NCBI RefSeq assembly: GCF_002807015.1
Contig: NZ_NIPO01000001.1
Coordinates: forward strand, 1,924,417 to 1,988,416
Reading direction: 5' to 3'
Length of the DNA: 64,000 bases
From: Avrilella dinanensis
Lineage (GTDB): Bacteria > Bacteroidota > Bacteroidia > Flavobacteriales > Flavobacteriaceae
Position numbers and translations under genes: made by a program. Shown one piece after another: positions 56,766 through 64,000 of this stretch (the first letter of the stretch is position 1; each line of letters opens with the position of its first letter). Below the pieces are notes generated by a model. It had not been told where the DNA came from. It did not search any database and saw only the letters and a list, made by a program, of their open reading frames with translations.

Positions 56766-57754
56766 GGCCATTTGATTTGATGATAATTCCGTTTTCGGCG
56801 AATAAAATATTCCCATACAATACTTCGAACTGTGTAATATTTCCTATCATTACGACTGACTTTGCTTTGCCCGATTAATCCGTAAAAGGCAAAATGCGAC
56901 CGTACAACTGCCCAGCAATGTTTAGGTTGTCCGAGTAACAAAAACCGGATTCCGGCAATTCCGTCTAAGCAAAGGCGAATAAAAATAGTCAGAAACTTAC
57001 CTTTTTGCGGTCTGTTTTTATAAAGCATCAGCAAGGAATTTCTGAAATTCAGAAAAGTTTTTTTCGGACTGCTGTTGGATAAAGTCGCTCCGCCAACGTG
57101 ATAAACGGTTGAAGAACCGCAATAATACACCTGAATATTTTGCAGATAAGCTCGCCAGCAAAAATCAATTTCTTCCTGATGAGCGAAAAATGCTTCGTCA
57201 AAACCACCGAGCTGCTCAAAAATGTTTTTTCTCACAAACAAACAGGCTCCCGATGCCCAGAAAACAGGCAAAGTGTCATCATATTGCCCTTCATCTTTTT
57301 CGATAACATCAAAAATCCGTCCGCGGCAGTACGGAAAACCAAAAGCGTCGATAAAGCCACCGCCGGCTCCGGCATATTCAAAGTAATCTTTCTGTTTGTA
57401 ATCTAGTATTTTGGGTTGGATAATGCCAATTTCAGGTTGTTTGTCGAATAAATCTAATACAGGATTCAGCCAACCGTCGCTTACCAGCACATCGGAATTA
57501 ATCAAGCAGTAAATCGGTTCGTTAACTTGTTGCAAACCAATGTTGTACCCGCCTGCGTATCCGGTATTTTTTTTATTTTGAATAATGGTAACTTGCGGAA
57601 AATGAGTTTGCAAAAAAGCCACAGAATCATCTGTTGAGGCATTGTCAATCACGTAAATTTTTGCCCGCCCGGAATGTTGAAGTAAATCCGGTAAAAAGGT
57701 GTTCAACAAATCTTTTCCGTTCCAGTTTAGTATGACAACCGCAATCTCTTTCAT
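56762..57754 (-). CDS. family 2 glycosyltransferase
   Basis: 330-aa GT-A enzyme. AVVILNWNGKDLL opens the fold, NSDVLVSDGWL holds the DxD-like site, and ASGACLFVRKNIFEQLGGFDEAFFAHQEEIDFCWRA the acceptor base region. It resembles rhamnosyltransferase-type enzymes of surface glycan synthesis. ATG at 57754 follows the upstream stop after one base (TAAAATG), so the two are coupled. Confidence 0.9.
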   Translation of the reverse strand: MKEIAVVILNWNGKDLLNTFLPDLLQHSGRAKIYVIDNASTDDSVAFLQTHFPQVTIIQNKKNTGYAGGYNIGLQQVNEPIYCLINSDVLVSDGWLNPVLDLFDKQPEIGIIQPKILDYKQKDYFEYAGAGGGFIDAFGFPYCRGRIFDVIEKDEGQYDDTLPVFWASGACLFVRKNIFEQLGGFDEAFFAHQEEIDFCWRAYLQNIQVYYCGSSTVYHVGGATLSNSSPKKTFLNFRNSLLMLYKNRPQKGKFLTIFIRLCLDGIAGIRFLLLGQPKHCWAVVRSHFAFYGLIGQSKVSRNDRKYYTVRSIVWEYFIRRKRNYHQIKWP

Positions 57755-57755
57755 T

Positions 57756-58622
57756 TTATCGGAATGATTTGTCGAGTCCATTCTGATTATATGATTTTAC
57801 TTCTTTTTCCAACACTTCCGGAGTATAGGAATCGCCTTTATCCAAAAAGAAATCAGCGTATTTTTTGCTTAGCTTAGCCGTGATTGTGTTCGGATTTTGC
57901 TTAACTAATGTAATCATTTCCTGCTCAAATTCCGGAATCATTTTTTTTGTCGAAAAAGAAATATGCGGACGATTTTCTGTACCATACCAATATATTTTGA
58001 TTAATTGGACATAATTTTTTTTGGCATCGGAATAGTAAGCACTTTCCGGATAATCGCTGAGAAAACCTTCCCATTTCAGCAAATCAGCCCGCAATAAAGC
58101 CAAACTTTTCGGTAAATCCATTTGTTCGTAATTGTCGAATTGCGTAGAAGACTGCAATAGCAGAAAAACCTTCACGTCTTCGCTCACTTTTCGTTGAAAA
58201 GTTTTGTAATAAAACGAAGGTTTAAATCTCAGTTGTAAGGAAGTGGAATCAATTGGATGGAAATATAATTCCAATTTATCGTATTGTTCGATTTTCTGTT
58301 GAATACTATCCGGACGATTGTCAAAATCATTCCATAAAGCTCTGTTTGTTAAAGTATTTGCTTCGGCATAATTAAGAGAATCTAATAAATTATCAAATAT
58401 TTTTCTGTATTCAATCAGAAGTTTGTCTGCTTGCTCTCGATTGGCTGAGCGTAATTTTTGTCTCAAATCCGCTTTTTTCTTTGCCAGTTCTGTGCGGTAT
58501 ATTTGGGCATCTACATTGTGCTTAACCGTTATTTTCTCGATTTTGCTATCGTTTTTCTCTTTCCGGCAGGCGGTTCCGAAAAACAGTAATCCGCTTAGTG
58601 CTAATAGGTATATTTTTTTCAT
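57756..58622 (-). CDS. lipoprotein, function unknown
   Basis: 288-aa predicted lipoprotein: signal ending FFGTAC (Cys19), then a mostly helical domain with a Lys/Arg-rich coiled stretch (ELAKKKADLRQKLRSANREQ). No family is recognised. It starts just after the HsdR_N-like gene and is coupled to the glycosyltransferase, so it may act at the cell envelope. Confidence 0.65.
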   Translation of the reverse strand: MKKIYLLALSGLLFFGTACRKEKNDSKIEKITVKHNVDAQIYRTELAKKKADLRQKLRSANREQADKLLIEYRKIFDNLLDSLNYAEANTLTNRALWNDFDNRPDSIQQKIEQYDKLELYFHPIDSTSLQLRFKPSFYYKTFQRKVSEDVKVFLLLQSSTQFDNYEQMDLPKSLALLRADLLKWEGFLSDYPESAYYSDAKKNYVQLIKIYWYGTENRPHISFSTKKMIPEFEQEMITLVKQNPNTITAKLSKKYADFFLDKGDSYTPEVLEKEVKSYNQNGLDKSFR

Positions 58623-58624
58623 TG

Positions 58625-59068
58625 TTAGGGTTGCTTAGGAATATCTCTCAAAAAAAGATAACGTTGTTCTTGTGAATCTATTTTGCAATAATAATGATTA
58701 ATTCCGTTAGTGACCATTAAAAAATCAGAATTCAGTACCATATTGTATCTCGCAATCTGATCAAAAACCGTCTGATTGATTTCCACTGACGGCTCTTTGC
58801 ATTCAACCAGCAGGGAAAATCCACCGTCGGGTCGATGCACAATAATATCGTATCGCTTTGTTAATCCGTTGATAATTAGTGATTTTTCAACGCTGATATG
58901 TGATTGCAGATAGCCTTTTTCCTGAATCAGATAATGAACCGTATGTTGTCTGACCCATTCTTCCGGCGTAAGCACGACAAACTTTTTGCGAATGATATCA
59001 AATATCAACCGTTTATTTTCATTAATTTTGAAACGGAACGAATATTCCGGGAAATTCAATCTTTGCAT
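58625..59068 (-). CDS. stand-alone HsdR N-terminal nuclease-like protein
   Basis: 147-aa protein matching the type I restriction R-subunit N-terminal domain (HSDR_N_2). PD-(D/E)xK-type residues are Asp74 (KRYDIIV) and Glu89-Cys-Lys91 (LVECKEP), so nuclease activity is possible. There is no helicase, methylase or specificity gene. ATG at 59068; the longer frame to 59326 runs antisense into holA. It is widespread in Bacteroidetes next to holA as far as I recall; the role is unknown. Confidence 0.8.
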   Translation of the reverse strand: MQRLNFPEYSFRFKINENKRLIFDIIRKKFVVLTPEEWVRQHTVHYLIQEKGYLQSHISVEKSLIINGLTKRYDIIVHRPDGGFSLLVECKEPSVEINQTVFDQIARYNMVLNSDFLMVTNGINHYYCKIDSQEQRYLFLRDIPKQP

Positions 59069-59072
59069 AAAG

Positions 59073-59103
59073 CAAAAATACCCAATATCGAACCGATTAT
59101 CAA
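59073..59103 (-). promoter_or_regulatory. promoter of the HsdR_N-like gene
   Basis: Minus strand TTG at 59103-59101, 20-bp spacer, TATTTTTG at 59080-59073. The -7 element ends 4 bp before the ATG, which implies a nearly leaderless mRNA. Confidence 0.6.
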
Positions 59104-59121
59104 CAAGAATAGTTTGAAAAT

Positions 59122-60138
59122 ATGCAAGAGGCAAAAAAAATACTTGACCAAATCCGTAAAAAGCAATACCATTCCGTATATTTTCTGATGGGCGAAGAAC
59201 CTTATTATATCGACCAAATTGCAGATTGTATTGCAAACGAAGTGCTGAATGAAGACCAAAAGGGTTTTGACCAGTTGGTTGTTTACGGAAAAGATACGTC
59301 GGTAAATGATTTGATTGCCAATGCACGGCGTTTCCCGTTAATGTCGGATTATCAGGTTATGATTGTCAAAGAAGCACAGGATTTATCAAGAGAAATTGAA
59401 AGCTTAGAAAGTTATTTCAGTAATGTGCAACCAACGACTATTCTGGTGTTTTGTTATAAGTACAAAACGCTGGACAAAAGAAAAAAGCTGTATAAAACTT
59501 TGCAGAAACAAGCATTTTTGTTTGAAAGTACAAAAATCAGAGATTATCATCTGGAAGGATGGATTAATACTTTTGTAAAAGAACAAAATTACAGTATTGA
59601 ACCCAAAGCCGCGGCAATGCTCTCAGAATTTATAGGTAATGATTTGCATCGGATAGCTAACGAAGTGAAAAAACTGCAAATTATTCTGCCTGCCGGTACA
59701 CATATTACTGCCGACCATATTGAAACGAATATTGGAATCAGTAAAGAGTTTAACAATTTCGAGCTGATTAAGGCTGTCGCCAATAAAGATGAAACTTCGG
59801 CGTACAAAATCGGTTATTATTTTGCTCAGAATTCCAAGAATAATCCGTTACAACTTACTTTTGGGTTACTTAATAATTACTTTAACCGATTGCTGAAGTA
59901 TCAGGGATTGATGTATAGTAATCCGGCACAAAATCCGAAAATACTTGCCCGTGAAATTGGCGTAAGTGAATATGCTATGCGGGATTATCAGTCGGGTTCA
60001 CAACATTATCCAATGAAAAAAGTGAGTCGGAATCTGCATCTGATACGTTCATTCGATATGAAAAGTAAAGGAGTCGGAGCAGCAAATATGTCGCATCTGG
60101 ACGTAATGAACGAACTGCTGGCAGAATTGTTTAATTAA
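59122..60138 (+). CDS. holA: DNA polymerase III delta subunit
   Basis: 338-aa clamp-opening subunit of the clamp loader. YFLMGEEPYYIDQIAD is the family's N-terminal motif, and the three-domain length is normal. It partners with HolB, encoded at the start of this window. Divergent from the HsdR_N-like gene with a 53-bp shared promoter region. Confidence 0.94.
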   Translation: MQEAKKILDQIRKKQYHSVYFLMGEEPYYIDQIADCIANEVLNEDQKGFDQLVVYGKDTSVNDLIANARRFPLMSDYQVMIVKEAQDLSREIESLESYFSNVQPTTILVFCYKYKTLDKRKKLYKTLQKQAFLFESTKIRDYHLEGWINTFVKEQNYSIEPKAAAMLSEFIGNDLHRIANEVKKLQIILPAGTHITADHIETNIGISKEFNNFELIKAVANKDETSAYKIGYYFAQNSKNNPLQLTFGLLNNYFNRLLKYQGLMYSNPAQNPKILAREIGVSEYAMRDYQSGSQHYPMKKVSRNLHLIRSFDMKSKGVGAANMSHLDVMNELLAELFN

Positions 60139-60149
60139 AATAGTAGATT

Positions 60150-60332
60150 ATGGCATTAAATAAAAACCAGGTTTTAAGCTACGCAACTTTGATTATGGTA
60201 GTTATGGGATTATTGCTTATTTGTTTGGGTGTGTTCCGTTACAGTGAAATTTCCGGTTGGGGTTTCGGGGCAGTAGGCGTAGGATTTCTGGCAATTGCCT
60301 GGGTATTTGATTCGCTAAAAGGGCGGGTGTGA
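60150..60332 (+). CDS. small membrane protein, CAL67264 family
   Basis: 60-aa protein with two hydrophobic helices (about 11-28 and 37-54), the second rich in glycine and ending FDSLKGRV. It matches the small flavobacterial family named CAL67264 as I recall it. 11 bp after holA. Function unknown. Confidence 0.7.
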   Translation: MALNKNQVLSYATLIMVVMGLLLICLGVFRYSEISGWGFGAVGVGFLAIAWVFDSLKGRV

Positions 60333-60470
60333 GTTAGAAGCGAGAAGAAAGAGAAAAGAGTCAAGAAGAAAGATTAGCCGGCAAAGCTTCTACTCGTTTT
60401 TGCTTAATCTTGTAGGTTTGAATATAGATGAAAAAATAAAAGACAAGATGAAGATATTATACAACAAAAA

Positions 60471-60497
60471 AGAGCTTTTCCGAAAGCTCTTTTTTTG
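60471..60497. terminator. bidirectional terminator after the CAL67264-type gene
   Basis: AGAGCTTT-TCCG-AAAGCTCT (60471-60490), with A-run before and T-run after, between two convergent genes. The preceding 60333-60470 is purine-rich and otherwise empty. Confidence 0.88.
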
Positions 60498-60513
60498 TTT
60501 AATTTTTTAAAAA

Positions 60514-60897
60514 TTATTGGTTTTGTTGAATTTGCTCAAGCCATTGTTGTTGCATTTCCTGAAGACCGTCTAATCCATAATATGCTAAAGAGAATACAGT
60601 CCATGCAAGATAAAGAGCACTTAGGATTACTCCAATGATACACAATATTCTACCAGTATTCAGATTAGAATAATTGCTATAAGCATTTGGGTTAGATTGA
60701 TACAGTTTCATGTCTTTTTTTGCTAGTACTAAACCGATAATACCGCAAATTAAACCGACAATACCGTAACAACAACAACCGATAATAGAGACAATCCCTA
60801 AAACTAAAACTGCTGTTGCGTTCGGTAAATTCGATTGCATAAAATTCCCGTCGCCTGTCGGGTTGTTCAAATCTTGTTGAGTTTGGTAATTTTCCAT
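60514..60897 (-). CDS. CCC motif membrane protein
   Basis: 127-aa protein: polar Asn/Gln-rich N-terminus, a hydrophobic helix with the sequence GIVSIIGCCCYGIVGLICGIIGLVLAKKD, a second helix (about 85-105) and a Gln-rich end. The triple cysteine gives the family its name. Function unknown. It follows the DUF2752 gene by 3 bp. Confidence 0.8.
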   Translation of the reverse strand: MENYQTQQDLNNPTGDGNFMQSNLPNATAVLVLGIVSIIGCCCYGIVGLICGIIGLVLAKKDMKLYQSNPNAYSNYSNLNTGRILCIIGVILSALYLAWTVFSLAYYGLDGLQEMQQQWLEQIQQNQ

Positions 60898-60900
60898 AAT

Positions 60901-61185
60901 CTAAAAAAATGTTAAATATTGTTTGTAAAAATAAGAAAAAATCATAACCAATGCATTAACAATCGCAAAAATAATAATTAGCTTGGTATAATTTCTCGAC
61001 TTGTCGATGAAATGCAAGAGAATAAATAGAAAAAGCGGGATAGTTGTATAGATAGCCGGGTACATTTTAAAAGCTTCCCAGAACTCTCCTTGCGACAGCA
61101 AAGCCACAGAACGTTGCGTGCCACAGCCGGGGCATTCCATTCCGAACAGTTTTTTGTTCATGCAAGGCAACATATATTCTTCCAT
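60901..61185 (-). CDS. DUF2752 membrane protein
   Basis: 94-aa protein; MECPGCGTQRSVALLSQGEFWEAF is the DUF2752 signature, followed by two helices. The CPGCG motif might bind metal. Commonly beside CCC-motif or TM2 proteins in flavobacteria, as here. Function unknown. Confidence 0.85.
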   Translation of the reverse strand: MEEYMLPCMNKKLFGMECPGCGTQRSVALLSQGEFWEAFKMYPAIYTTIPLFLFILLHFIDKSRNYTKLIIIFAIVNALVMIFSYFYKQYLTFF

Positions 61186-61250
61186 CAGCTTTTTTTTGAT
61201 TTGAAATTGATACTTACAAATTTATGATTATTTTTGGAAAAAGATAATTT

Positions 61251-61454
61251 ATGAAAACTTTTTTATGGCTGGCAGCCTTTGCATTGATGATTTGGGCTGT
61301 GGTAGAACAAACCCGACCCGAACCTAATTTGTATGTGCAAATTGCAGGAATAGCGGCATTCTTCTTTGCTATGTACAGCCTTTCACAGCGGACACCAAGC
61401 GAACAAGAAAAACAAAATCAATCAGATAAAGAAGAAAACGATGAAGAAGTTTGA
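61251..61454 (+). CDS. small membrane protein with acidic tail
   Basis: 67-aa protein: two short hydrophobic helices (about 3-18 and 28-43), then a polar acidic tail (SEQEKQNQSDKEENDEEV). It overlaps the Smr gene by 14 bp, so the two are co-expressed. Not recognised. Confidence 0.65.
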   Translation: MKTFLWLAAFALMIWAVVEQTRPEPNLYVQIAGIAAFFFAMYSLSQRTPSEQEKQNQSDKEENDEEV

Positions 61455-61998
61455 TATTGGCGATTACGTTGAGGTACTCGACGATGATTTGAAAGGAAGA
61501 GTTGTGGCGGTTGATAATGAAGAGTATGTCATTGAAACAAACGAAGGCTTCTGGCTGAACTATCCTGCTCGGGCATTGATTTTGTCGGGAGACAAAAATG
61601 TAATTCGCGAAGCGAGTACACGCTCGGCGGTGGGTTTGGCAAAATCCGAAAAAGTGGATAGCAGCAAAAAATATAATCAACCTAACAAGCGTACAAAAGA
61701 AGAATTTATTTTTAAAGTAGATTTACATATCGAAAAATTGATAGCAAAACCCGGGAGTTTGAGTGATTTCGATAAGCTGAATCTGCAAGTGGATACTGCC
61801 CGTGCCCAGCTGGAGTTTGCCCAGAGAAACAATATCCGGCATATAGTGTTTATTCATGGAATGGGCGACGGTGTGCTGAAAGCCGAACTGGAATTTCTGT
61901 TTGGCAGATACAGCGACCTCGCATTCCAAGATGCTGATTACCATAAGTATGGATTAGGAGCCACCGAAGTTTTCCTAAATTATAAAGGAGGATTGTAA
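61441..61998 (+). CDS. Smr domain protein
   Basis: 185-aa protein with a C-terminal Smr domain: DLHIEKLI, then HIVFIHGMGDGVLKAELEFL, the HGxGxG nucleic-acid-binding loop. The N-terminal part (DIGDYVEVLDDDLKGRVVAV) looks like a small beta barrel. It may nick or bind DNA or RNA, as stand-alone Smr proteins do. ATG at 61441 (MKKFDIGDYVEV) is preferred to a start inside the preceding gene. Confidence 0.85.
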   Translation: MKKFDIGDYVEVLDDDLKGRVVAVDNEEYVIETNEGFWLNYPARALILSGDKNVIREASTRSAVGLAKSEKVDSSKKYNQPNKRTKEEFIFKVDLHIEKLIAKPGSLSDFDKLNLQVDTARAQLEFAQRNNIRHIVFIHGMGDGVLKAELEFLFGRYSDLAFQDADYHKYGLGATEVFLNYKGGL

Positions 61999-62028
61999 GA
62001 TGATACCCTTATATTAAAAATCACAAAA

Positions 62029-62050
62029 AAACCAGCACATCGGCTGGTTT
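62029..62050. terminator. bidirectional terminator between the Smr gene and rplS
   Basis: AAACCAGC-ACATCG-GCTGGTTT with T-run on one side and A-run on the other. Confidence 0.88.
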
Positions 62051-62070
62051 TTATTTTGGTTTCTCGTTGA

Positions 62071-62427
62071 TTATTTACGACGAGCCTCTTTGATTTTTGC
62101 TTTTTTACCAGTAAGACCTCTGAAGTAGAAGATACGAGCTCTACGCACTTTACCTCTTTGGTTAACCTCTACTTTTTGTAAAGCAGGTAAGTTCACTGGA
62201 AAAATACGCTCAACACCTACGTTTCCAGACATTTTACGGATAGTGAAAGTTTCGGTCAATCCACTTCCTCTTTTTTGGATTACTACACCTTTAAAGAACT
62301 GAGTTCTGGTTTTTTCACCCTCTTTAATTTCGTAATACACAGTAATCGTATCTCCTGCTTTGAATTCAGGGAAATCTTTCTTAGTTACGAATTCGTCCTG
62401 TACAAATTTTACTAAATCTAATGACAT
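62071..62427 (-). CDS. rplS: 50S ribosomal protein L19
   Basis: 118-aa subunit-bridge protein. FKAGDTITVYYEIKEGEKTRTQFFKGVVIQKRGSG and the end YFRGLTGKKAKIKE are canonical. Not in the usual rpsP-rimM-trmD-rplS order; here it is alone with its own promoter and a leader of about 65 nt. Confidence 0.97.
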   Translation of the reverse strand: MSLDLVKFVQDEFVTKKDFPEFKAGDTITVYYEIKEGEKTRTQFFKGVVIQKRGSGLTETFTIRKMSGNVGVERIFPVNLPALQKVEVNQRGKVRRARIFYFRGLTGKKAKIKEARRK

Positions 62428-62506
62428 TTTATTAGTATTAAATAATTACGTCAGAGCAACATACACGTCTTTCGCCAGAGGTTGAACTAAACAGCGTGCA
62501 AATTTA
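62428..62506 (-). promoter_or_regulatory. rplS promoter and leader
   Basis: Minus strand -7 element TAAATTTG at 62506-62499, then a leader of about 65 nt before the ATG. The leader has two CTCTGRCG direct repeats and CAAC/GTTG pairing potential. I recall that an L19 leader motif has been proposed for flavobacteria; not checked. Confidence 0.45.
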
Positions 62507-62591
62507 CGCTTTTTTTTTATTCAGGGAAATATTTATAATTGTTTTTTCACTTCAATGAATTGTGAAATGAAAAGAGTTTCCGGGAATTTGA

Positions 62592-62647
62592 ACCACAAAG
62601 ACACAAAGGTCACAAAGAAAACTCTGTGAACGCTGTGTCTTTGTAGT
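62592..62647. repeat. imperfect palindrome 'ACCACAAAGACACA'
   Basis: ACCACAAAGACACA (62592-62605) and TGTGTCTTTGTAGT (62634-62647) form a 14-bp stem with one mismatch and a 28-nt loop. It is the kind of intergenic palindrome that occurs dispersed in many genomes. The remainder of 62428-62668 holds only the rplS leader. Confidence 0.65.
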
Positions 62648-62668
62648 GTTATTTTGTCAAAGTGTTGT

Positions 62669-63115
62669 TTATGGCAAAGGTTCGCCGACTTTAATATCAC
62701 ATCTGTGACCGGGTTGTCCGTGAGCCGGATTTGGTTTTCCTTTCATGCCCGGAGCTGTAGTCTGAGCTTGTTGTTGTGCGGCTGGTTGAGCAGGAGCTGC
62801 GTTGTTGTTGCTGTTCAAAAAGCCTTGCCCGGTGCTATTGCTGTTATTTGTCGATTGTGCAGGCATACTGCTGTTGTTTTGTGCCGGAGCACTGTCCAAA
62901 GGAGCACCAACAGGAATATCACATCTGTGACCTGGTTGTCCGTGCGGAGGGTTATTTTTTACTTCGGCAGTTGTTTTTGTATTGTCTGGAGTATTACTTG
63001 TTTCCGTTGCCGGTTGCTCTGTCTGATTGCCCTCAGCAGGAGTTTCTTTCTTCGTGTCTGAACATGCGACAGAAACTAACCCTAAAGCGGCGAGTGAAAA
63101 AAATATTTTCTTCAT
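62669..63115 (-). CDS. lipoprotein with doubled GQPGHRCDI motif
   Basis: 148-aa predicted lipoprotein: signal ending VSVAC (Cys18), then a low-complexity Ala/Asn/Gln/Thr linker. The motif HGQPGHRCDI-x-VG-x-PL appears twice, in the middle and at the very end. The paired His and Cys could bind metal. The motif is common in Bacteroidetes lipoproteins, but its role is unknown. Confidence 0.75.
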   Translation of the reverse strand: MKKIFFSLAALGLVSVACSDTKKETPAEGNQTEQPATETSNTPDNTKTTAEVKNNPPHGQPGHRCDIPVGAPLDSAPAQNNSSMPAQSTNNSNSTGQGFLNSNNNAAPAQPAAQQQAQTTAPGMKGKPNPAHGQPGHRCDIKVGEPLP

Positions 63116-63193
63116 GAGATATTAGGTTTTGTTTTTGACAAATATAGTAAAATTAAAACAGCTTGTTTGTTAAACTTTGAATTGAAACTGTTA

Positions 63194-63353
63194 GAGCCTG
63201 TTTAAAATTTATCTAATAATTTGTTTATGTTTCTTTTTGGCTATAACTGCGTTAAATTTTAAAACGATAGCTCTGCTATCCTTTGAAAATTTGCCTTGTT
63301 CTACCTCAAAAATAACTTATAAACATTTTTACAATACAAATTTAAACAGGCTC
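63194..63353 (-). mobile_element. 160-bp MITE, copy 2
   Basis: Inverted copy of the element at 32868-33027, with ends GAGCCTGTTT and AAACAGGCTC and TTA on both sides (63191-63193 and 63354-63356). The right TTA is also the stop codon (TAA on the minus strand) of the outer-membrane gene that follows. Seven differences from copy 1 in 160 bp. Confidence 0.88.
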
Positions 63354-64000
63354 TTAGAAAAATGCCCTTAGCTGGATACTCCCGGTGTGAATAGTTTGAG
63401 CCGATTCGCCACTACGACCGTCATAGCTGATGTTCATGTCGAGATATTTGGTCAGGTTTCGCTGGAATAACAACCGCCATGTTAGGTTTCTTCCTGGTTG
63501 CAAACCTTCCAGCATCTGATAAGCTACCGGCGAAAAAGCATTGCCTTCAAAAGTGTTCTGGTAAAAAGAAAATTCGCCGTTGATGATAAAATTCTTCTTG
63601 CCGTTGAACGAAAATGAAGTCCCCAACCGATGCTGTTCCAACGTTTCAAAACCCTGGAGTTGATTTTCTTTTTTCCGGTATTCGTAAAAGAAATCCCAAC
63701 GGGCAGAAGTCGAAAACAGATAAGAGATTTTCGGTGCCAGTTTAATATTTTTCAAGTGGTAATTTTTTGCATCATAGTTTTCTGAATTGGACGTGACGTC
63801 ATCAAACTGTATAGCTAGATTGTAATTCCATATTTTTTTGACTAAGTGATTAAAATCCAGCTGATGTGTAAGGATATGATTTTCGATACGTCCGAAATTC
63901 AGCAAATTTTTGGTGTTATTAACAATGTAGGAATAGCTACTTTCAAACCTTCTTTTTCCACGGTTAAAGCTCAATGTATTCCGGAAATGGCTGTTTTCTG
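63354..64000 (-). CDS. outer-membrane protein, C-terminal part (cut by the window edge)
   Basis: The frame is open to the window end, so only the last 215 or so residues are seen; the in-frame TTG near 63974 is not the start. The sequence alternates polar and hydrophobic residues in beta-strand pattern (YSYIVNNTKNLLNFG, WDFFYEYRKKENQ, SFSFNGKKNFIINGEF) and ends RAFF, with the C-terminal Phe of BAM substrates. Probably a large outer-membrane barrel; no family named. Its stop codon is the TTA duplicated by the MITE. Confidence 0.7.
   Translation of the reverse strand, partial: ENSHFRNTLSFNRGKRRFESSYSYIVNNTKNLLNFGRIENHILTHQLDFNHLVKKIWNYNLAIQFDDVTSNSENYDAKNYHLKNIKLAPKISYLFSTSARWDFFYEYRKKENQLQGFETLEQHRLGTSFSFNGKKNFIINGEFSFYQNTFEGNAFSPVAYQMLEGLQPGRNLTWRLLFQRNLTKYLDMNISYDGRSGESAQTIHTGSIQLRAFF

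Noticed and set aside
57756..59068. a restriction-modification locus around the HsdR_N-like gene
   Set aside because: No methylase, specificity or helicase gene is nearby; the neighbours are a lipoprotein, a glycosyltransferase and holA.
59069..59326. 86-residue extension of the HsdR_N-like protein
   Set aside because: It is antisense to the start of holA and covers the shared promoter region.

Overview
The window is a chromosomal segment of a member of the Bacteroidota, most likely a flavobacterium. The evidence is the gene order (str, S10, spc and alpha ribosomal clusters followed by carA and eno), AT-rich promoters of the Bacteroidetes form (TTG, about 20 bp, TAnnTTTG), almost no Shine-Dalgarno sequences, acidic-tailed lipoproteins, a Porin_10-type barrel, a TIGR02757 protein and small 'CCC motif', TM2 and DUF2752 membrane proteins. 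GC content is roughly 40 % by eye. No rRNA, CRISPR array, prophage or transposase gene is visible.

Layout. 1-5.0 kb: DNA polymerase III delta', a TM2 protein, a 2-hydroxyacid dehydrogenase, a PrcB_C-like lipoprotein and a BamA/TamA-like barrel. 5.0-22.3 kb: an uninterrupted run of 32 translation and transcription genes, rpsL to rplQ, with internal promoter or leader regions before rplC and rpsD; rpmD and rpmJ are very short genes inside it. 22.3-39.5 kb: carA, eno, a porin, a CBS-like enzyme, DUF2851 and helix-hairpin-helix proteins, an acyl-CoA dehydrogenase, prfA, pyrF, a periplasmic-binding-like protein without signal peptide, and icmF (fused isobutyryl-CoA mutase). 39.6 kb: tRNA-Arg(TCT).

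40.6-43.1 kb is the most unusual part: an AT-rich island with a divergent XRE regulator and three tightly packed genes. These encode a surface lipoprotein precursor ending in a six-cysteine domain that resembles fulvocin C, a DUF1573 lipoprotein and a membrane-anchored thioredoxin. It looks like an acquired bacteriocin-type cassette. One edge abuts a hydrolase gene that now has only a TTG start, the other abuts the fabH promoter.

43.1-64 kb: fabH and a fatty-acid hydroxylase, mevalonate kinase with a UbiA prenyltransferase of the GGGP type, two pseudouridine synthases, a zinc metallopeptidase, queA, aroA, a MazG-like protein, dtd, rsgA, a DAHP synthase/chorismate mutase fusion, TIGR02757, a glycosyltransferase, an orphan HsdR_N-type nuclease domain, holA, small membrane proteins, an Smr protein, rplS, a lipoprotein with a doubled GQPGHRCDI motif, and the 3' end of a large outer-membrane protein cut by the window edge.

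Repeats include two inverted copies of a 160-bp MITE with TTA target duplications, a dispersed 'GTCATTCCG' repeat, a 109-bp tandem duplication beside aroA, and a 7-bp tandem repeat inside aroA. All family assignments are from recognised motifs and recalled family knowledge; no search was run.
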